Shown: positions 26,504 to 34,770 of the stretch, one piece after another
How the letters are laid out: each line of letters begins with the position of its first letter
How positions within the stretch are numbered: position 1 is the stretch's first letter
Source of the DNA: Acidimicrobiales bacterium
Lineage (GTDB): Bacteria > Actinomycetota > Acidimicrobiia > Acidimicrobiales > SZUA-35
Assembly (NCBI GenBank): GCA_020630195.1
Contig: JAHDBV010000009.1
Span: 1-64,000, forward strand
Length of the DNA: 64,000 nucleotides
Direction of reading: 5' to 3'
The notes under the pieces: generated by a model
The model's input: only the letters and a program-made list of their open reading frames with translations
Databases searched by the model: none
What the model was told of the DNA's origin: nothing
Translations under genes and position numbers: made by a program

Positions 26504-27895
26504 TCAGTCGAGGCCGAGCTCGGCCAGGTACTCGTCGAGCTTGCCGAGCGCCGGCACCACGGCGGCCCGGAGCCGGGCGAGCACGGCCATCTTGTCCCGG
26601 TCGCCCACGGCGTTGGCGATCGTCGCACTGAACCCGTCGAGCCGGTTGGCCTGCATCCACTCGTCGAGCCCGGGTTCGAGCGACCAGAGGTACTGGTTCA
26701 TCATCCCGGCCCGGGTGAGGCGCAGATAGTCGGTGTCGTGATTCGGCAGCGGCACCACTCCGCACAGCGAGTTCTTCTTCTCGATGTCGTCGTGGGTGGC
26801 CTCGACGTGGGCGATGAGCGAGGCGGAGAACACCGGCTGGTAGCCCCGGATCATCTGGGGTGTGATGCGCCCCGGTTCGAAGACCGGCTTCTCCTCGAGA
26901 TCGGGCGACAGCGCCGATGCCGAACAGTCGACGTGCACGGTGTCGACCGTGGTCGGGATCTCGCCCCGCTCGCACACGATGCGGTCGGAGTGCAGTTCGG
27001 TGACCCGGCCGAGCCGCACGACGTTCCGGATGCGGCGGAGCTCGGCGGCTTCGGCCTCGGAGATCGTGGCACCGTGGAACATCGTGGGACGGACCTCGGG
27101 GTGGATCCGCAGGAAGTACCCGCACGCCTCGAGCCGGTCGAACAGGTCGTCCACCGAGGTCGAGGCGGCGATCGCCTCGAACTGCGCCGCCTGGGTCTCG
27201 ATGGTGTCGTGGAAGAACTCGTCGCCGGGTTGGGTGTTGCGACGGTCGAGCAACCAGGCGTCACGCGAGACGACCCAGGTGATCGTGTCGGGATCGACCC
27301 CGCGTGCGAGGAGCCACAGCAGGGCATCGATCCCGGTCTTGCCCCCGCCGATGACGACGTAACCGGCGGCGGGCTCGGTGAGGTCGACGAGGTCGTTCAG
27401 CGGCATGAAGCGTGCGTCGGGGTCGACCGAGAAGTTCGGAGTGTGGGTCGAGGGGATGGACGTGTTGAGGTGGGTCCCGTCGACGAGCACGGGTGCGGAC
27501 ACCTCGTGGATCTCGCCCGAGAGGCGATGCCGGAACCGACCGTCGCCGGTGTGGTCCGACATCGGGTGGTAGTCGACGCGTCCCGAGGGGAGGAAGCGAT
27601 CGCGCATCACGGCCTCGAAGTAGGCGAGCACCTCGGTGCCGGTGGCGAGGTGGCCGAGCCCGGCGTTGAGCCCGGAGGTGTCGAGCTGGCCGGTCGACAG
27701 CTCGCGTGAGGCGACGCCGTAGAACGCGGATGGCTGATGCAGGGTGACGAACGGATAGGCCTTGTTCCAGTGACCGCCGGGCCGGTCGTACCGGTCGACG
27801 AGGGTCACCGTGGCATCGGTGTCGGACAGGAGGGTGTCGACGAAGGCCATGCCGACCGCGCCCGCCCCCACCACGAGATAGTCGGACTCGATCAT
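26504..27895 (-). CDS. FAD/NAD(P)-dependent oxidoreductase
   Basis: A 463-residue flavoprotein. The N-terminal ADP-binding fold reads YLVVGAGAVGMAFVDTLL with an acidic strand end (VDRYDRPGGHW), and a second dinucleotide site reads YVVIGGGKTGIDALLWLL. This two-Rossmann layout fits flavin monooxygenase-like or pyridine nucleotide-disulphide type oxidoreductases; no redox-active CxxxxC pair is seen, which favours the monooxygenase-like group. Substrate unknown. The start MIESDYLVVG at 27895 is chosen because the long extension is a shadow of the MFS gene. It is convergent with, and abuts, the GGDEF gene. Confidence 0.82.
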   Translation of the reverse strand: MIESDYLVVGAGAVGMAFVDTLLSDTDATVTLVDRYDRPGGHWNKAYPFVTLHQPSAFYGVASRELSTGQLDTSGLNAGLGHLATGTEVLAYFEAVMRDRFLPSGRVDYHPMSDHTGDGRFRHRLSGEIHEVSAPVLVDGTHLNTSIPSTHTPNFSVDPDARFMPLNDLVDLTEPAAGYVVIGGGKTGIDALLWLLARGVDPDTITWVVSRDAWLLDRRNTQPGDEFFHDTIETQAAQFEAIAASTSVDDLFDRLEACGYFLRIHPEVRPTMFHGATISEAEAAELRRIRNVVRLGRVTELHSDRIVCERGEIPTTVDTVHVDCSASALSPDLEEKPVFEPGRITPQMIRGYQPVFSASLIAHVEATHDDIEKKNSLCGVVPLPNHDTDYLRLTRAGMMNQYLWSLEPGLDEWMQANRLDGFSATIANAVGDRDKMAVLARLRAAVVPALGKLDEYLAELGLD

Positions 27896-27924
27896 GCGGC
27901 CGAACCTACCAGTGTCAAGATCGG

Positions 27925-29136
27925 TCAGGGTGCGGCGGTGACCGAGCCGGAGCGGGGCCATCCGACGACGATCCCCGCGCTCAGCACGAGCAGGATCACC
28001 CCGACCGCCCGCTCGGAGAACACCGACACGAGCGGCCCCGAGACCCCGAGCAGGACGACGCTCGCCACGGCCGCGGCGACGAGCGTCGCGGAGATGCCAC
28101 GAGGACCCCGACGCCGACCCGCCTCGACCACGAGGAACGGCAGCGCGGTCGAGACACCGACGGCCAGCACGAGTGCGCCACCGGCCGCCGCCACCCCCGC
28201 CATCACCATCAGCACCGAACCGACCACCATCACGACCCGCATCGGGCGGCCGTCGAGGCCCGGCGGCACCAGCCCGGGGGCGAGCCCGACGACGAGACGG
28301 ACGACCGTGAGCACGGCCCAGAACCCCGCCCCGACCGCGGCCGCCCGCTCCTCGCTCCAGCCCGCCGTCTCCGACAGCACCGTGGGCGCCCACTGTGCCG
28401 TGACGACCTCGACCGCTCCCGCCGCACCGGCGAGACCGACGAGCAACCAGATCCCCGAGTCGAACGGCACCCGCTCACCACCCTGCTCGGCACCGCCGGC
28501 GTCGTGTGCCGGTATCCGGCGGCGATGCCGACCTCCGTCGGCGACGGGTGCGACCAACGCCGAGGAGATCGCCGCGAGGCCGGTGATGGCGAGCGCCGGG
28601 GCCCAGTCGAACCCCACCACGAGCAGCAGCGGACCACCGACCGCTCCCACCCCGTAGCCCCCGTGCACGAGCACGGCCTCGGTCGAGCGTCCCTCCGCCG
28701 AGAGCACCTCGTTGACCGTGACGTCGAGCAGCCCGCCCGCGAGCCCGGTGATCGACAGACCCACCACGACCCAGGCGACCTCACGACCGAGCACACCGGC
28801 GGCGAGCAACAACCCACCACCGAGCATCACGGGCAGCGCGAGGAACCGCACGGCCCGCTCGACGCGCCCACCGAGTGCCGGGGCCGTGAGGGCACCGAGC
28901 AGCCGTCCGACGACGAGGGGCACGGTCACGATCGGCAGGTCGGCCGGTTCGAGGCCGAGGTCGGGTGCCATGCCCACCCAGGCGGGGCCGATCAGACCGA
29001 AGATCGCCCCGAACGACGTGAAGATCGCGAACAGCGCCGTGGTTCGGGCGGCGCCGAGCCCCACGGCGGGGGCGCTGCGATCGGGGCGGACGCCGGACAC
29101 GGATCGGAGTCTGGCCGCCCGTGTTGCACTCGGCAC
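27925..29136 (-). CDS. MFS transporter
   Basis: A 403-residue membrane protein with about twelve hydrophobic helices in two halves separated by a charged loop (ADGGRHRRRIPAHDAGG). The short loops GLGAARTTALF and GRLLGALTAPALGGRVER fit the conserved MFS A-loop region. It resembles fucose/permease-like or drug-type MFS members; the substrate cannot be read from sequence. GTG start. It precedes the flavin oxidoreductase by 29 nt on the same strand, suggesting a two-gene unit. Confidence 0.85.
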   Translation of the reverse strand: MPSATRAARLRSVSGVRPDRSAPAVGLGAARTTALFAIFTSFGAIFGLIGPAWVGMAPDLGLEPADLPIVTVPLVVGRLLGALTAPALGGRVERAVRFLALPVMLGGGLLLAAGVLGREVAWVVVGLSITGLAGGLLDVTVNEVLSAEGRSTEAVLVHGGYGVGAVGGPLLLVVGFDWAPALAITGLAAISSALVAPVADGGRHRRRIPAHDAGGAEQGGERVPFDSGIWLLVGLAGAAGAVEVVTAQWAPTVLSETAGWSEERAAAVGAGFWAVLTVVRLVVGLAPGLVPPGLDGRPMRVVMVVGSVLMVMAGVAAAGGALVLAVGVSTALPFLVVEAGRRRGPRGISATLVAAAVASVVLLGVSGPLVSVFSERAVGVILLVLSAGIVVGWPRSGSVTAAP

Positions 29137-29165
29137 GCCGGGCCCGAGCGACTCGGCCGTCGGGG

Positions 29166-29171
29166 TAGCGT
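29166..29171 (+). promoter_or_regulatory. -10 box TAGCGT of serB, leaderless arrangement
   Basis: TAGCGT ends 6 nt before the GTG start of serB at 29178, within the short divergent region shared with the MFS gene. Confidence 0.5.
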
Positions 29172-29177
29172 CGAAGG

Positions 29178-30347
29178 GTGGATCAGCAGACGATGTTGCT
29201 GCGGGTGAGCGGGCCGGACCAGCCCGGCATCCTCGCCGGACTGATGGATCACCTCGCCCGGGCCGGCGCCGGTGTCGACGACATCGAGCAGATCACGATC
29301 CGGGGCATGCTCAACCTCACGCTCGTCGTGCGGGTACCGGCCGGCAAGGACCTGCTGCGGGATCTGCTCCTGTTCGGCTGGGAGGCGAAGGTCGACGTCG
29401 ACTTCGAGATGGTCGACGCCGTGCCGACCACCCGCCCCCGGGGCCTCGTCGTCACCGTGCTCGGCGCCGAGGTGACCCCCGCCGAGATGTCGACGCTCGC
29501 CACCACCGTCGCCCAGGCCGGCGGCAACGTGGTCCGCATCGTGCGCCTCGCCCGTCGACCGGTGATGGCGTACGAGTTCGTCGTCGCCGGCGACGACCCG
29601 ACCAAGCTGCGCGACTCACTCCTCGCCGCCGCCCAACCGATGGCCTGCGACGTCGCCGTGCACCGTGAGGGTCTCGGCCGTCGAGCCACCCGACTGATCG
29701 TCATGGACGTCGACTCCACCCTCATCCAGGACGAGGTCATCGAGCTGCTCGCCGCCGAAGCGGGCCACCTCGAGGAGGTCCGCGCGATCACCGAGCGGGC
29801 CATGGCCGGCGAGCTCGACTTCGCCGAATCGCTCGAAGCCCGCGTCGGGCTGCTCGCCGGTCTCGACCGGGCCTCGGTCCGACGGGCCCGGGCGGCCATG
29901 CGGCTCACACCGGGGGCGGAGCTCTTCACCTCCACACTGCGGCGTCTCGGCTACCGCTCGGCCATCGTCTCGGGCGGGTTCACCGAGTTCACCGACCAGC
30001 TGCGGGACAACCTCGGCATCGACCACGCCTACGCCAACCGGCTCGAATGGGGTGAGGACGGCCGCTTGACGGGCCGGGTGCTCGGTCAGGTCGTCGACCG
30101 TCAGGCCAAGGCCGACCTGCTCCGCCAGGTCGCCGCCGCCGAGGGCGTGCCGCTCGATCAGGTCGTGGCCGTTGGTGATGGTGCCAACGACCTCGACATG
30201 TTGAACGCCGCCGGCCTCGGCATCGCGTTCAACGCGAAACCGGTGGTCAACGACGCGGCGGACACCACCGTGACCGTCCCGTATCTCGACGCGATCCTGT
30301 TCGTGCTCGGGGTGCGGGCGGAGGACATCGTTTCTCCCGACGCCTGA
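29178..30347 (+). CDS. serB: Phosphoserine phosphatase with N-terminal ACT domains
   Basis: A 389-residue enzyme for the last step of serine synthesis. Two ACT-like regulatory modules come first: MLLRVSGPDQPGILAGLMDH (residues 6-25) and LVVTVLGAEVTPAEMSTLAT (about 92-111). The HAD phosphatase follows: nucleophile motif DVDSTLIQDE (about 176), motif II IVSGGF, and motif III VVAVGDGANDLDML. This layout matches actinobacterial SerB2, where serine acts through the ACT domains. Confidence 0.94.
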   Translation: MDQQTMLLRVSGPDQPGILAGLMDHLARAGAGVDDIEQITIRGMLNLTLVVRVPAGKDLLRDLLLFGWEAKVDVDFEMVDAVPTTRPRGLVVTVLGAEVTPAEMSTLATTVAQAGGNVVRIVRLARRPVMAYEFVVAGDDPTKLRDSLLAAAQPMACDVAVHREGLGRRATRLIVMDVDSTLIQDEVIELLAAEAGHLEEVRAITERAMAGELDFAESLEARVGLLAGLDRASVRRARAAMRLTPGAELFTSTLRRLGYRSAIVSGGFTEFTDQLRDNLGIDHAYANRLEWGEDGRLTGRVLGQVVDRQAKADLLRQVAAAEGVPLDQVVAVGDGANDLDMLNAAGLGIAFNAKPVVNDAADTTVTVPYLDAILFVLGVRAEDIVSPDA

Positions 30348-30354
30348 TCGTCGC

Positions 30355-30484
30355 TACCCTCTCCCCCACGGCCCGATGTGGCCGTCGGAGCCCCGCACTC
30401 GGCCGCGGCGCTCACCCTCGCACTCCACGACTGTTCGGAGTCGAGTTCCTCCCCCGATTCCGGCCGAGCGGAAAGCGTTCCACC
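30355..30484 (+). promoter_or_regulatory. Promoter and long leader of the DEAD-box helicase gene
   Basis: A -10-like TACCCT at 30355-30360 would give a leader of about 115 nt, unusual here because most genes look leaderless. It contains the hairpin ACGGCC-N6-GGCCGT at 30368-30385. Helicase genes with structured leaders are often cold- or self-regulated; that reading is inference, and the hairpin could also terminate serB. Confidence 0.35.
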
Positions 30485-32275
30485 GTGACCACCACCTTCG
30501 CCGAGTTCGGCCTGCCGTCGCGACTCGTCTCGACCCTCGAAGACCGCGGCATCACCGAGCCGTTCCCCATCCAGGCCCAGACCCTGCCCGATCTGCTGGA
30601 GGGCCGCGACCTGTGCGGACGCGCCCCCACGGGCTCCGGCAAGACCCTCGCCTTCGGCCTCCCGCTCGTCGCCCGGCTCGCTCCCGCGAAGCCCGGCCGC
30701 CCGACGGCCCTCGTGCTCGCTCCCACCCGTGAGCTGGCCGAGCAGATCCACACCGAGCTCCAGCCGCTCGTGCAGGCCGCCGGCCGCCGTTCGGTCTCGG
30801 TCTACGGCGGCGTCGACATCCGCCGCCACGTGAAGGCACTCGACCGTGGCGCCGACCTGATGGTCGCCACCCCCGGCCGCCTGAAGGACCTCATCGAGCG
30901 GGGCAACTGCTCGCTGGCCGATGCCGAGGTCGTCGTGATCGACGAGGCCGACCGGATGGCCGACATGGGCTTCCTGCCCGAGGTCCGCCGCCTGCTCGAC
31001 CAGACCCCCGACCGCCGCCAGACCGTGTTGTTCTCGGCGACGCTCGACGGCGACGTGGCGGCCATCACCAAGCAGTACCAGCGGAACCCCAGCCGTCACG
31101 AGTACGGCGAGGTCGAGCCCGACATGTCGGCGATGAGCCACCTCTTCTGGAAGGTGGAGCCGACCGAACGGGTCGAGATCACCGCCGACGCGATCACCGC
31201 GATCGGCCCGACCGTGGTGTTCTGCCGCACCCGCCACGGCGTCGACCGCGTCGCCCGCCAGCTCAAGCGGGCCGGCGTGAAAGCCGCCTGGATCCACGGC
31301 GGACGCAACCAGTCCCAGCGCGATCGTGCGCTCCGGGCGTTCACCTCCGGCGAGTGTCCGGCGCTGGTCGCCACCGACGTCGCCGCCCGCGGCATCCACG
31401 TCGACGGCGTGGCCGGCGTGATCCACTTCGATCCGCCCGAGGACGACAAGACCTATCTGCATCGCTCCGGCCGCACGGCCCGGGCCGGCGCCTCGGGTGT
31501 GGTGGTGTCGATGGTGGTCGACAAGGTCGCGAAGCAGGTCAAGGGGCTCCAGAAGGACCTCGGTCTGCCCCGGGAGACCACCCGGCCCGATCTGGCCGAG
31601 CTGCGTCGCCTGACCCCGGGCGGCGGGAACAAGTGGACACCCGACCGGGTGCCCTTCGACGACGAGCCGGGTGACGACCGTCGCCGGGCCGCCGGCAAGC
31701 GGACCCGTGGCGGTCAGAACCGTGCTCGCAACGAGCGCGACGACCGTGGCCGGGGCGACCAGTCCCGTGGCGGCGGCCGAGACGGTCGCGTCCGTGACAA
31801 CGGTGACCGTGACGGTCGGGGACGCAACGACGACCGACGTGGTGACAATCGCGGCGACCGTAACGGTCGGGACGGCGAGGCTCGCCGAGGTGGTCAGGGT
31901 CGCCGGGACGACCAGCGTCGTGGAACGGGTGATCGTCCTCGCAACGATCGGGGCCGCGACGATCGCCGGCCCCGCACCGACGACCGTCGGCCGGCTGCCG
32001 AGGGCGGCGGCCTCGACGGGCCGCCGATGTGGACGCCGCACGACGACAACCAGCCCCGCCGCAAGAAGCAGCACCGCAAGGGCCAGCGACGCCCCGAGGG
32101 TGCCTCGTCCGAGGGCGGACGCTCGAACGGTGAGCGATCCGGTGGCGGCCGTGGCCGCAACGGCCAGGGCCGTGGCGGCCGACCCGGCGGCAACCGCTCC
32201 GGTGGCGGCAACCGCTCGGGTGGCGGCCGCTCCGGCGGCGCCAACCGATCCGGCGGCAAGGCCCGCCGGGGCTGA
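30485..32275 (+). CDS. DEAD-box RNA helicase with long Arg/Gly-rich tail
   Basis: A 596-residue ATP-dependent RNA helicase. Q motif FPIQAQTLPDLL, motif I APTGSGKT, motif II VIDEADRM, SAT in LFSATLDG, and motif VI HRSGRTARAG are intact within the first 370 residues. The last 190 residues are a disordered tail rich in Arg, Gly, Asp and Asn with RGG-like repeats and a Lys/Arg block (RRKKQHRKGQRR), typical of RNA-binding tails in RhlE/CsdA-like helicases. Likely role in ribosome assembly or mRNA turnover. GTG start. Confidence 0.93.
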   Translation: MTTTFAEFGLPSRLVSTLEDRGITEPFPIQAQTLPDLLEGRDLCGRAPTGSGKTLAFGLPLVARLAPAKPGRPTALVLAPTRELAEQIHTELQPLVQAAGRRSVSVYGGVDIRRHVKALDRGADLMVATPGRLKDLIERGNCSLADAEVVVIDEADRMADMGFLPEVRRLLDQTPDRRQTVLFSATLDGDVAAITKQYQRNPSRHEYGEVEPDMSAMSHLFWKVEPTERVEITADAITAIGPTVVFCRTRHGVDRVARQLKRAGVKAAWIHGGRNQSQRDRALRAFTSGECPALVATDVAARGIHVDGVAGVIHFDPPEDDKTYLHRSGRTARAGASGVVVSMVVDKVAKQVKGLQKDLGLPRETTRPDLAELRRLTPGGGNKWTPDRVPFDDEPGDDRRRAAGKRTRGGQNRARNERDDRGRGDQSRGGGRDGRVRDNGDRDGRGRNDDRRGDNRGDRNGRDGEARRGGQGRRDDQRRGTGDRPRNDRGRDDRRPRTDDRRPAAEGGGLDGPPMWTPHDDNQPRRKKQHRKGQRRPEGASSEGGRSNGERSGGGRGRNGQGRGGRPGGNRSGGGNRSGGGRSGGANRSGGKARRG

Positions 32276-32296
32276 CCCACCCGGACGGACGCCACC

Positions 32297-33016
32297 GTGC
32301 CCGACGAACTCTTCGCCGATCCCCGCCTCGCTCGGATCTACGACGACCTCGACGGTGACCGGGACGATCTCGATCTCTACGCCGCGCTCCCCGCGGAGTT
32401 CGGCGCCCGGCGGGTCCTCGATGTCGGCTGCGGAACCGGCGTGTTGGCCCGCCGTCTCGCCGCATCGGGCCGGTCGGTCACCGGTGTCGACCCGGCGACC
32501 GCGTCGCTCGACGTGGCTCGGGCGGCCGACCCCGATCGGTCGGTGACCTGGATCGACGGCACCGTCGACGCGGTCCCGACCGACGAGCTGTTCGACCTCG
32601 CCGTGATGACCGGCAACGTGGCGATGGTCTTCGTCGACGACGCCGACTGGGCGGAGACCCTCCGCCACATCCGGCGGCGGCTCCGCGACGGCGGCCGGTT
32701 CGTCTTCGAGACCCGCGATCCCGATGCTCGGGCCTGGGAGACCTGGGCGACGCGGCTGACGAGAACGGTCGACACCGTCGAGGGCACGGTCGCCACCGAC
32801 TTCGACCTGCTCGATGTGTCGCTCCCGCTCGTGTCGTTCCGCTGGACGATCACCTTCGCCGACGGCGACGTGCGGGCGTCCGACACGACGCTGCACTACC
32901 GGACGGTTCCCGACCTCACGTGGGAACTCGGCGCGGCCGGGTTCGTGCTCGACGAGGTCCGGGATGCACCCGACCGACCGGGGCTCGAGTTCGTCGTCGT
33001 GGCCCGAGCCGTCTGA
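32297..33016 (+). CDS. Class I SAM-dependent methyltransferase
   Basis: A 239-residue protein with the SAM-binding motif VLDVGCGTGVLA (about residue 40), an acidic residue at the end of strand 2 (VTGVDPATAS), and a post-II region MTGNVAMVF. The remainder forms the usual beta sheet ending in LEFVVVARAV. The methyl acceptor cannot be told. GTG start 21 nt after the helicase stop, so they may be co-transcribed; it is convergent with the MBL hydrolase gene. Confidence 0.85.
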   Translation: MPDELFADPRLARIYDDLDGDRDDLDLYAALPAEFGARRVLDVGCGTGVLARRLAASGRSVTGVDPATASLDVARAADPDRSVTWIDGTVDAVPTDELFDLAVMTGNVAMVFVDDADWAETLRHIRRRLRDGGRFVFETRDPDARAWETWATRLTRTVDTVEGTVATDFDLLDVSLPLVSFRWTITFADGDVRASDTTLHYRTVPDLTWELGAAGFVLDEVRDAPDRPGLEFVVVARAV

Positions 33017-33023
33017 GCTCGAC

Positions 33024-34010
33024 TCAGGTGAGGGCCCAGGTGGCCGCCACCGACGGCTCCCCGCCGTCGACCACCACCGCACGCTCTTCCTTCAACAGCG
33101 CGAGCAGGTGGCTGTAGACCGAGTTCGCCGCCGCCCGCCACAGGCGCTTGTCGACCGCGGCATACATCGACGGCACGAGATCCTTGATGGTGGTGGGCCC
33201 GGGCGTCAGGCCCTCGACGATCTGGGCTTCGCGGCTCCGTCGGTGATCGATGAACGACCGGACGTAGGTGCCGGGATCGGCCACGGCCGGCCCGTGGGTC
33301 GGCCAGTAGGTCGTGTCGTCGCGCTCGAGGAGCACCTCGAGCGAACGCAGGTAGTCGACCAGATCGCCGTCGGGCGGCGAGATCACCGAGGTCGCCCAGG
33401 CCATCACGTGGTCACCGGTGAACAGCGTCTGTTCGGCGTCGAGGCCGAAGCAGACGTGGTTGGAGGTGTGGCCGGGGGTGTGCACGACGGAGACGTCGAC
33501 CCCGGCGACGGTGATCGTGTCGCCGTGCTCCACCCGCTCGTCGGGCACGAACCCGGTGTCGGGCCCCTCCCGGCGCAGCTCGTCGGGGGTCTCGTCCCAC
33601 TGCTTCTTGAACTCGGCCTTCTCCTCGTCGGTGAAGTACTCGTCGAAGCTGATGTTCTCCATCGGGTGTTCGTCGGGCACGTCGCCGTGTGGACCGAACC
33701 CGTAGGTCGTGGCACCGGTGCGTGCGACGAGATCGTCGACGCCGGCGGTGTGGTCGGTGTGGGTGTGGGTGACGAGGATCGATCCGATGGTCTCGTCGGG
33801 CCCGAGTGCGGCCTCGATGGCATCGAGATGCTCGGGCAGGGTGGGGCCCGGGTCGATCACGGCGACCTCTCCCGCACCGAGGAGGTACACCCCGGTGCCG
33901 GTGAAGGTGAACGGGTTGGGGTTCTTCGCCACCACCCGCCGGATCGACGGGCTGAGACGGGTGCATTCGCCGTAGACCGGATCGAAGTCGCGGTCGTGCT
34001 GGATGGCCAT
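33024..34010 (-). CDS. Metallo-beta-lactamase-fold hydrolase
   Basis: A 328-residue MBL-fold protein with the metal motif THTHTDHTAG (HxHxDH), a further His in VVHTPGHTSNH, and TGDHVMAW for the bridging Asp. A C-terminal winged-helix-like part (about 250-328) resembles the LACTB2/hydroxyacylglutathione-hydrolase-related group. It is the last gene of a minus-strand unit that begins with selD. Substrate unknown; thioester hydrolysis is a fair guess given the neighbouring thioesterase. Confidence 0.88.
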   Translation of the reverse strand: MAIQHDRDFDPVYGECTRLSPSIRRVVAKNPNPFTFTGTGVYLLGAGEVAVIDPGPTLPEHLDAIEAALGPDETIGSILVTHTHTDHTAGVDDLVARTGATTYGFGPHGDVPDEHPMENISFDEYFTDEEKAEFKKQWDETPDELRREGPDTGFVPDERVEHGDTITVAGVDVSVVHTPGHTSNHVCFGLDAEQTLFTGDHVMAWATSVISPPDGDLVDYLRSLEVLLERDDTTYWPTHGPAVADPGTYVRSFIDHRRSREAQIVEGLTPGPTTIKDLVPSMYAAVDKRLWRAAANSVYSHLLALLKEERAVVVDGGEPSVAATWALT

Positions 34011-34019
34011 CGCGCCGGT

Positions 34020-34271
34020 CTAGAGGCGACCGCGCCGGTCCGGCAAGCCGACCACGAGACGACCGTCGCGTCGGAGCTCGAGTCGCAACCGGTGCTCACC
34101 CACCTCGAGCCACGAGATCCCGTCGCCGTGGCGGACGTCGTGGGCGCCGACCGTGGCGTCGAGCACGGGGCCGAGGCGGGCCACCGCCGACTCCATCAGG
34201 TGTCGGCGTTGACGCACCACCTCCGCGAGGTCGAGCTCGACCCAGTCGCCGGGACCGGTCCCGATCGTCAC
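34020..34271 (-). CDS. Small hypothetical protein in the selD operon
   Basis: An 83-residue protein, GTG start 7 nt after the thioesterase stop and TAG stop 9 nt before the MBL gene, so the spacing is that of an operon member. It begins VTIGTGPGDWVELDLAEVV and is amphipathic with a beta-rich C-terminus (WLEVGEHRLRLELRRDGRL). No family recognised. A longer frame upstream is a shadow of the thioesterase gene. Confidence 0.5.
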   Translation of the reverse strand: MTIGTGPGDWVELDLAEVVRQRRHLMESAVARLGPVLDATVGAHDVRHGDGISWLEVGEHRLRLELRRDGRLVVGLPDRRGRL

Positions 34272-34278
34272 CGGGGTG

Positions 34279-34713
34279 TCACCACGGGATCCCGTCGGGA
34301 GCGAGGAGCAGATCGAACGGTGCGAACAGTTCGGGGTCGGGACGGGTCGGGCGGCCGTCGGTGTCGGTGAGCCCGACACGGACCTCGGCGGTAACGAGGG
34401 TCCGCTCCCCCACCCGCACCCGCTGGGCCCAACGCGACGACGCCCGTTTGGTCTCGACGACGGTCGTGTCGACCTGCACGGTCTCCCCGGCCACGGCCGC
34501 ACCCCTGTAGCGGAACGCGATCTCGACGATCACGAACTGGAAGCCACGGGCCGACACCTCGTGGAGCGGCAAGCCGACGGCGTCGAGGGCGGCGGTGCGG
34601 GCCACCTCGCAGTAGGTGACGTAGACGGCGTGATTGACGTGGTTGTACGGGTCGAGCTCGTTGAAACGGACCTCGATGTCGGTCGTGTGGACGCCGTCGC
34701 TGATGCTGGTCAC
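34279..34713 (-). CDS. Acyl-CoA thioesterase, 4HBT (hotdog) family
   Basis: A 144-residue hotdog-fold protein. The motif region DPYNHVNHAVYVTYCEVAR fits the 4HBT catalytic block (Asp/Asn-His-Val-Asn with Tyr), and REVSARGFQFVIVEI-type strands follow. Such enzymes hydrolyse acyl-CoA thioesters in the cytoplasm. GTG start; it lies 57 nt downstream of selD and 7 nt upstream of a small gene. Confidence 0.88.
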   Translation of the reverse strand: MTSISDGVHTTDIEVRFNELDPYNHVNHAVYVTYCEVARTAALDAVGLPLHEVSARGFQFVIVEIAFRYRGAAVAGETVQVDTTVVETKRASSRWAQRVRVGERTLVTAEVRVGLTDTDGRPTRPDPELFAPFDLLLAPDGIPW

Positions 34714-34770
34714 ACCCGTTCGACCACCCGCACCGGCGAAACGTCACCAACCCCGTCGGGGCCGGCTCGT

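Noticed and set aside
30158-33082. A 974-codon open frame on the minus strand opposite serB, the helicase and a methyltransferase
   Set aside because: It is a GC-rich shadow frame full of Val/Gly/Ala runs. The plus-strand genes have complete family motifs over the whole stretch.
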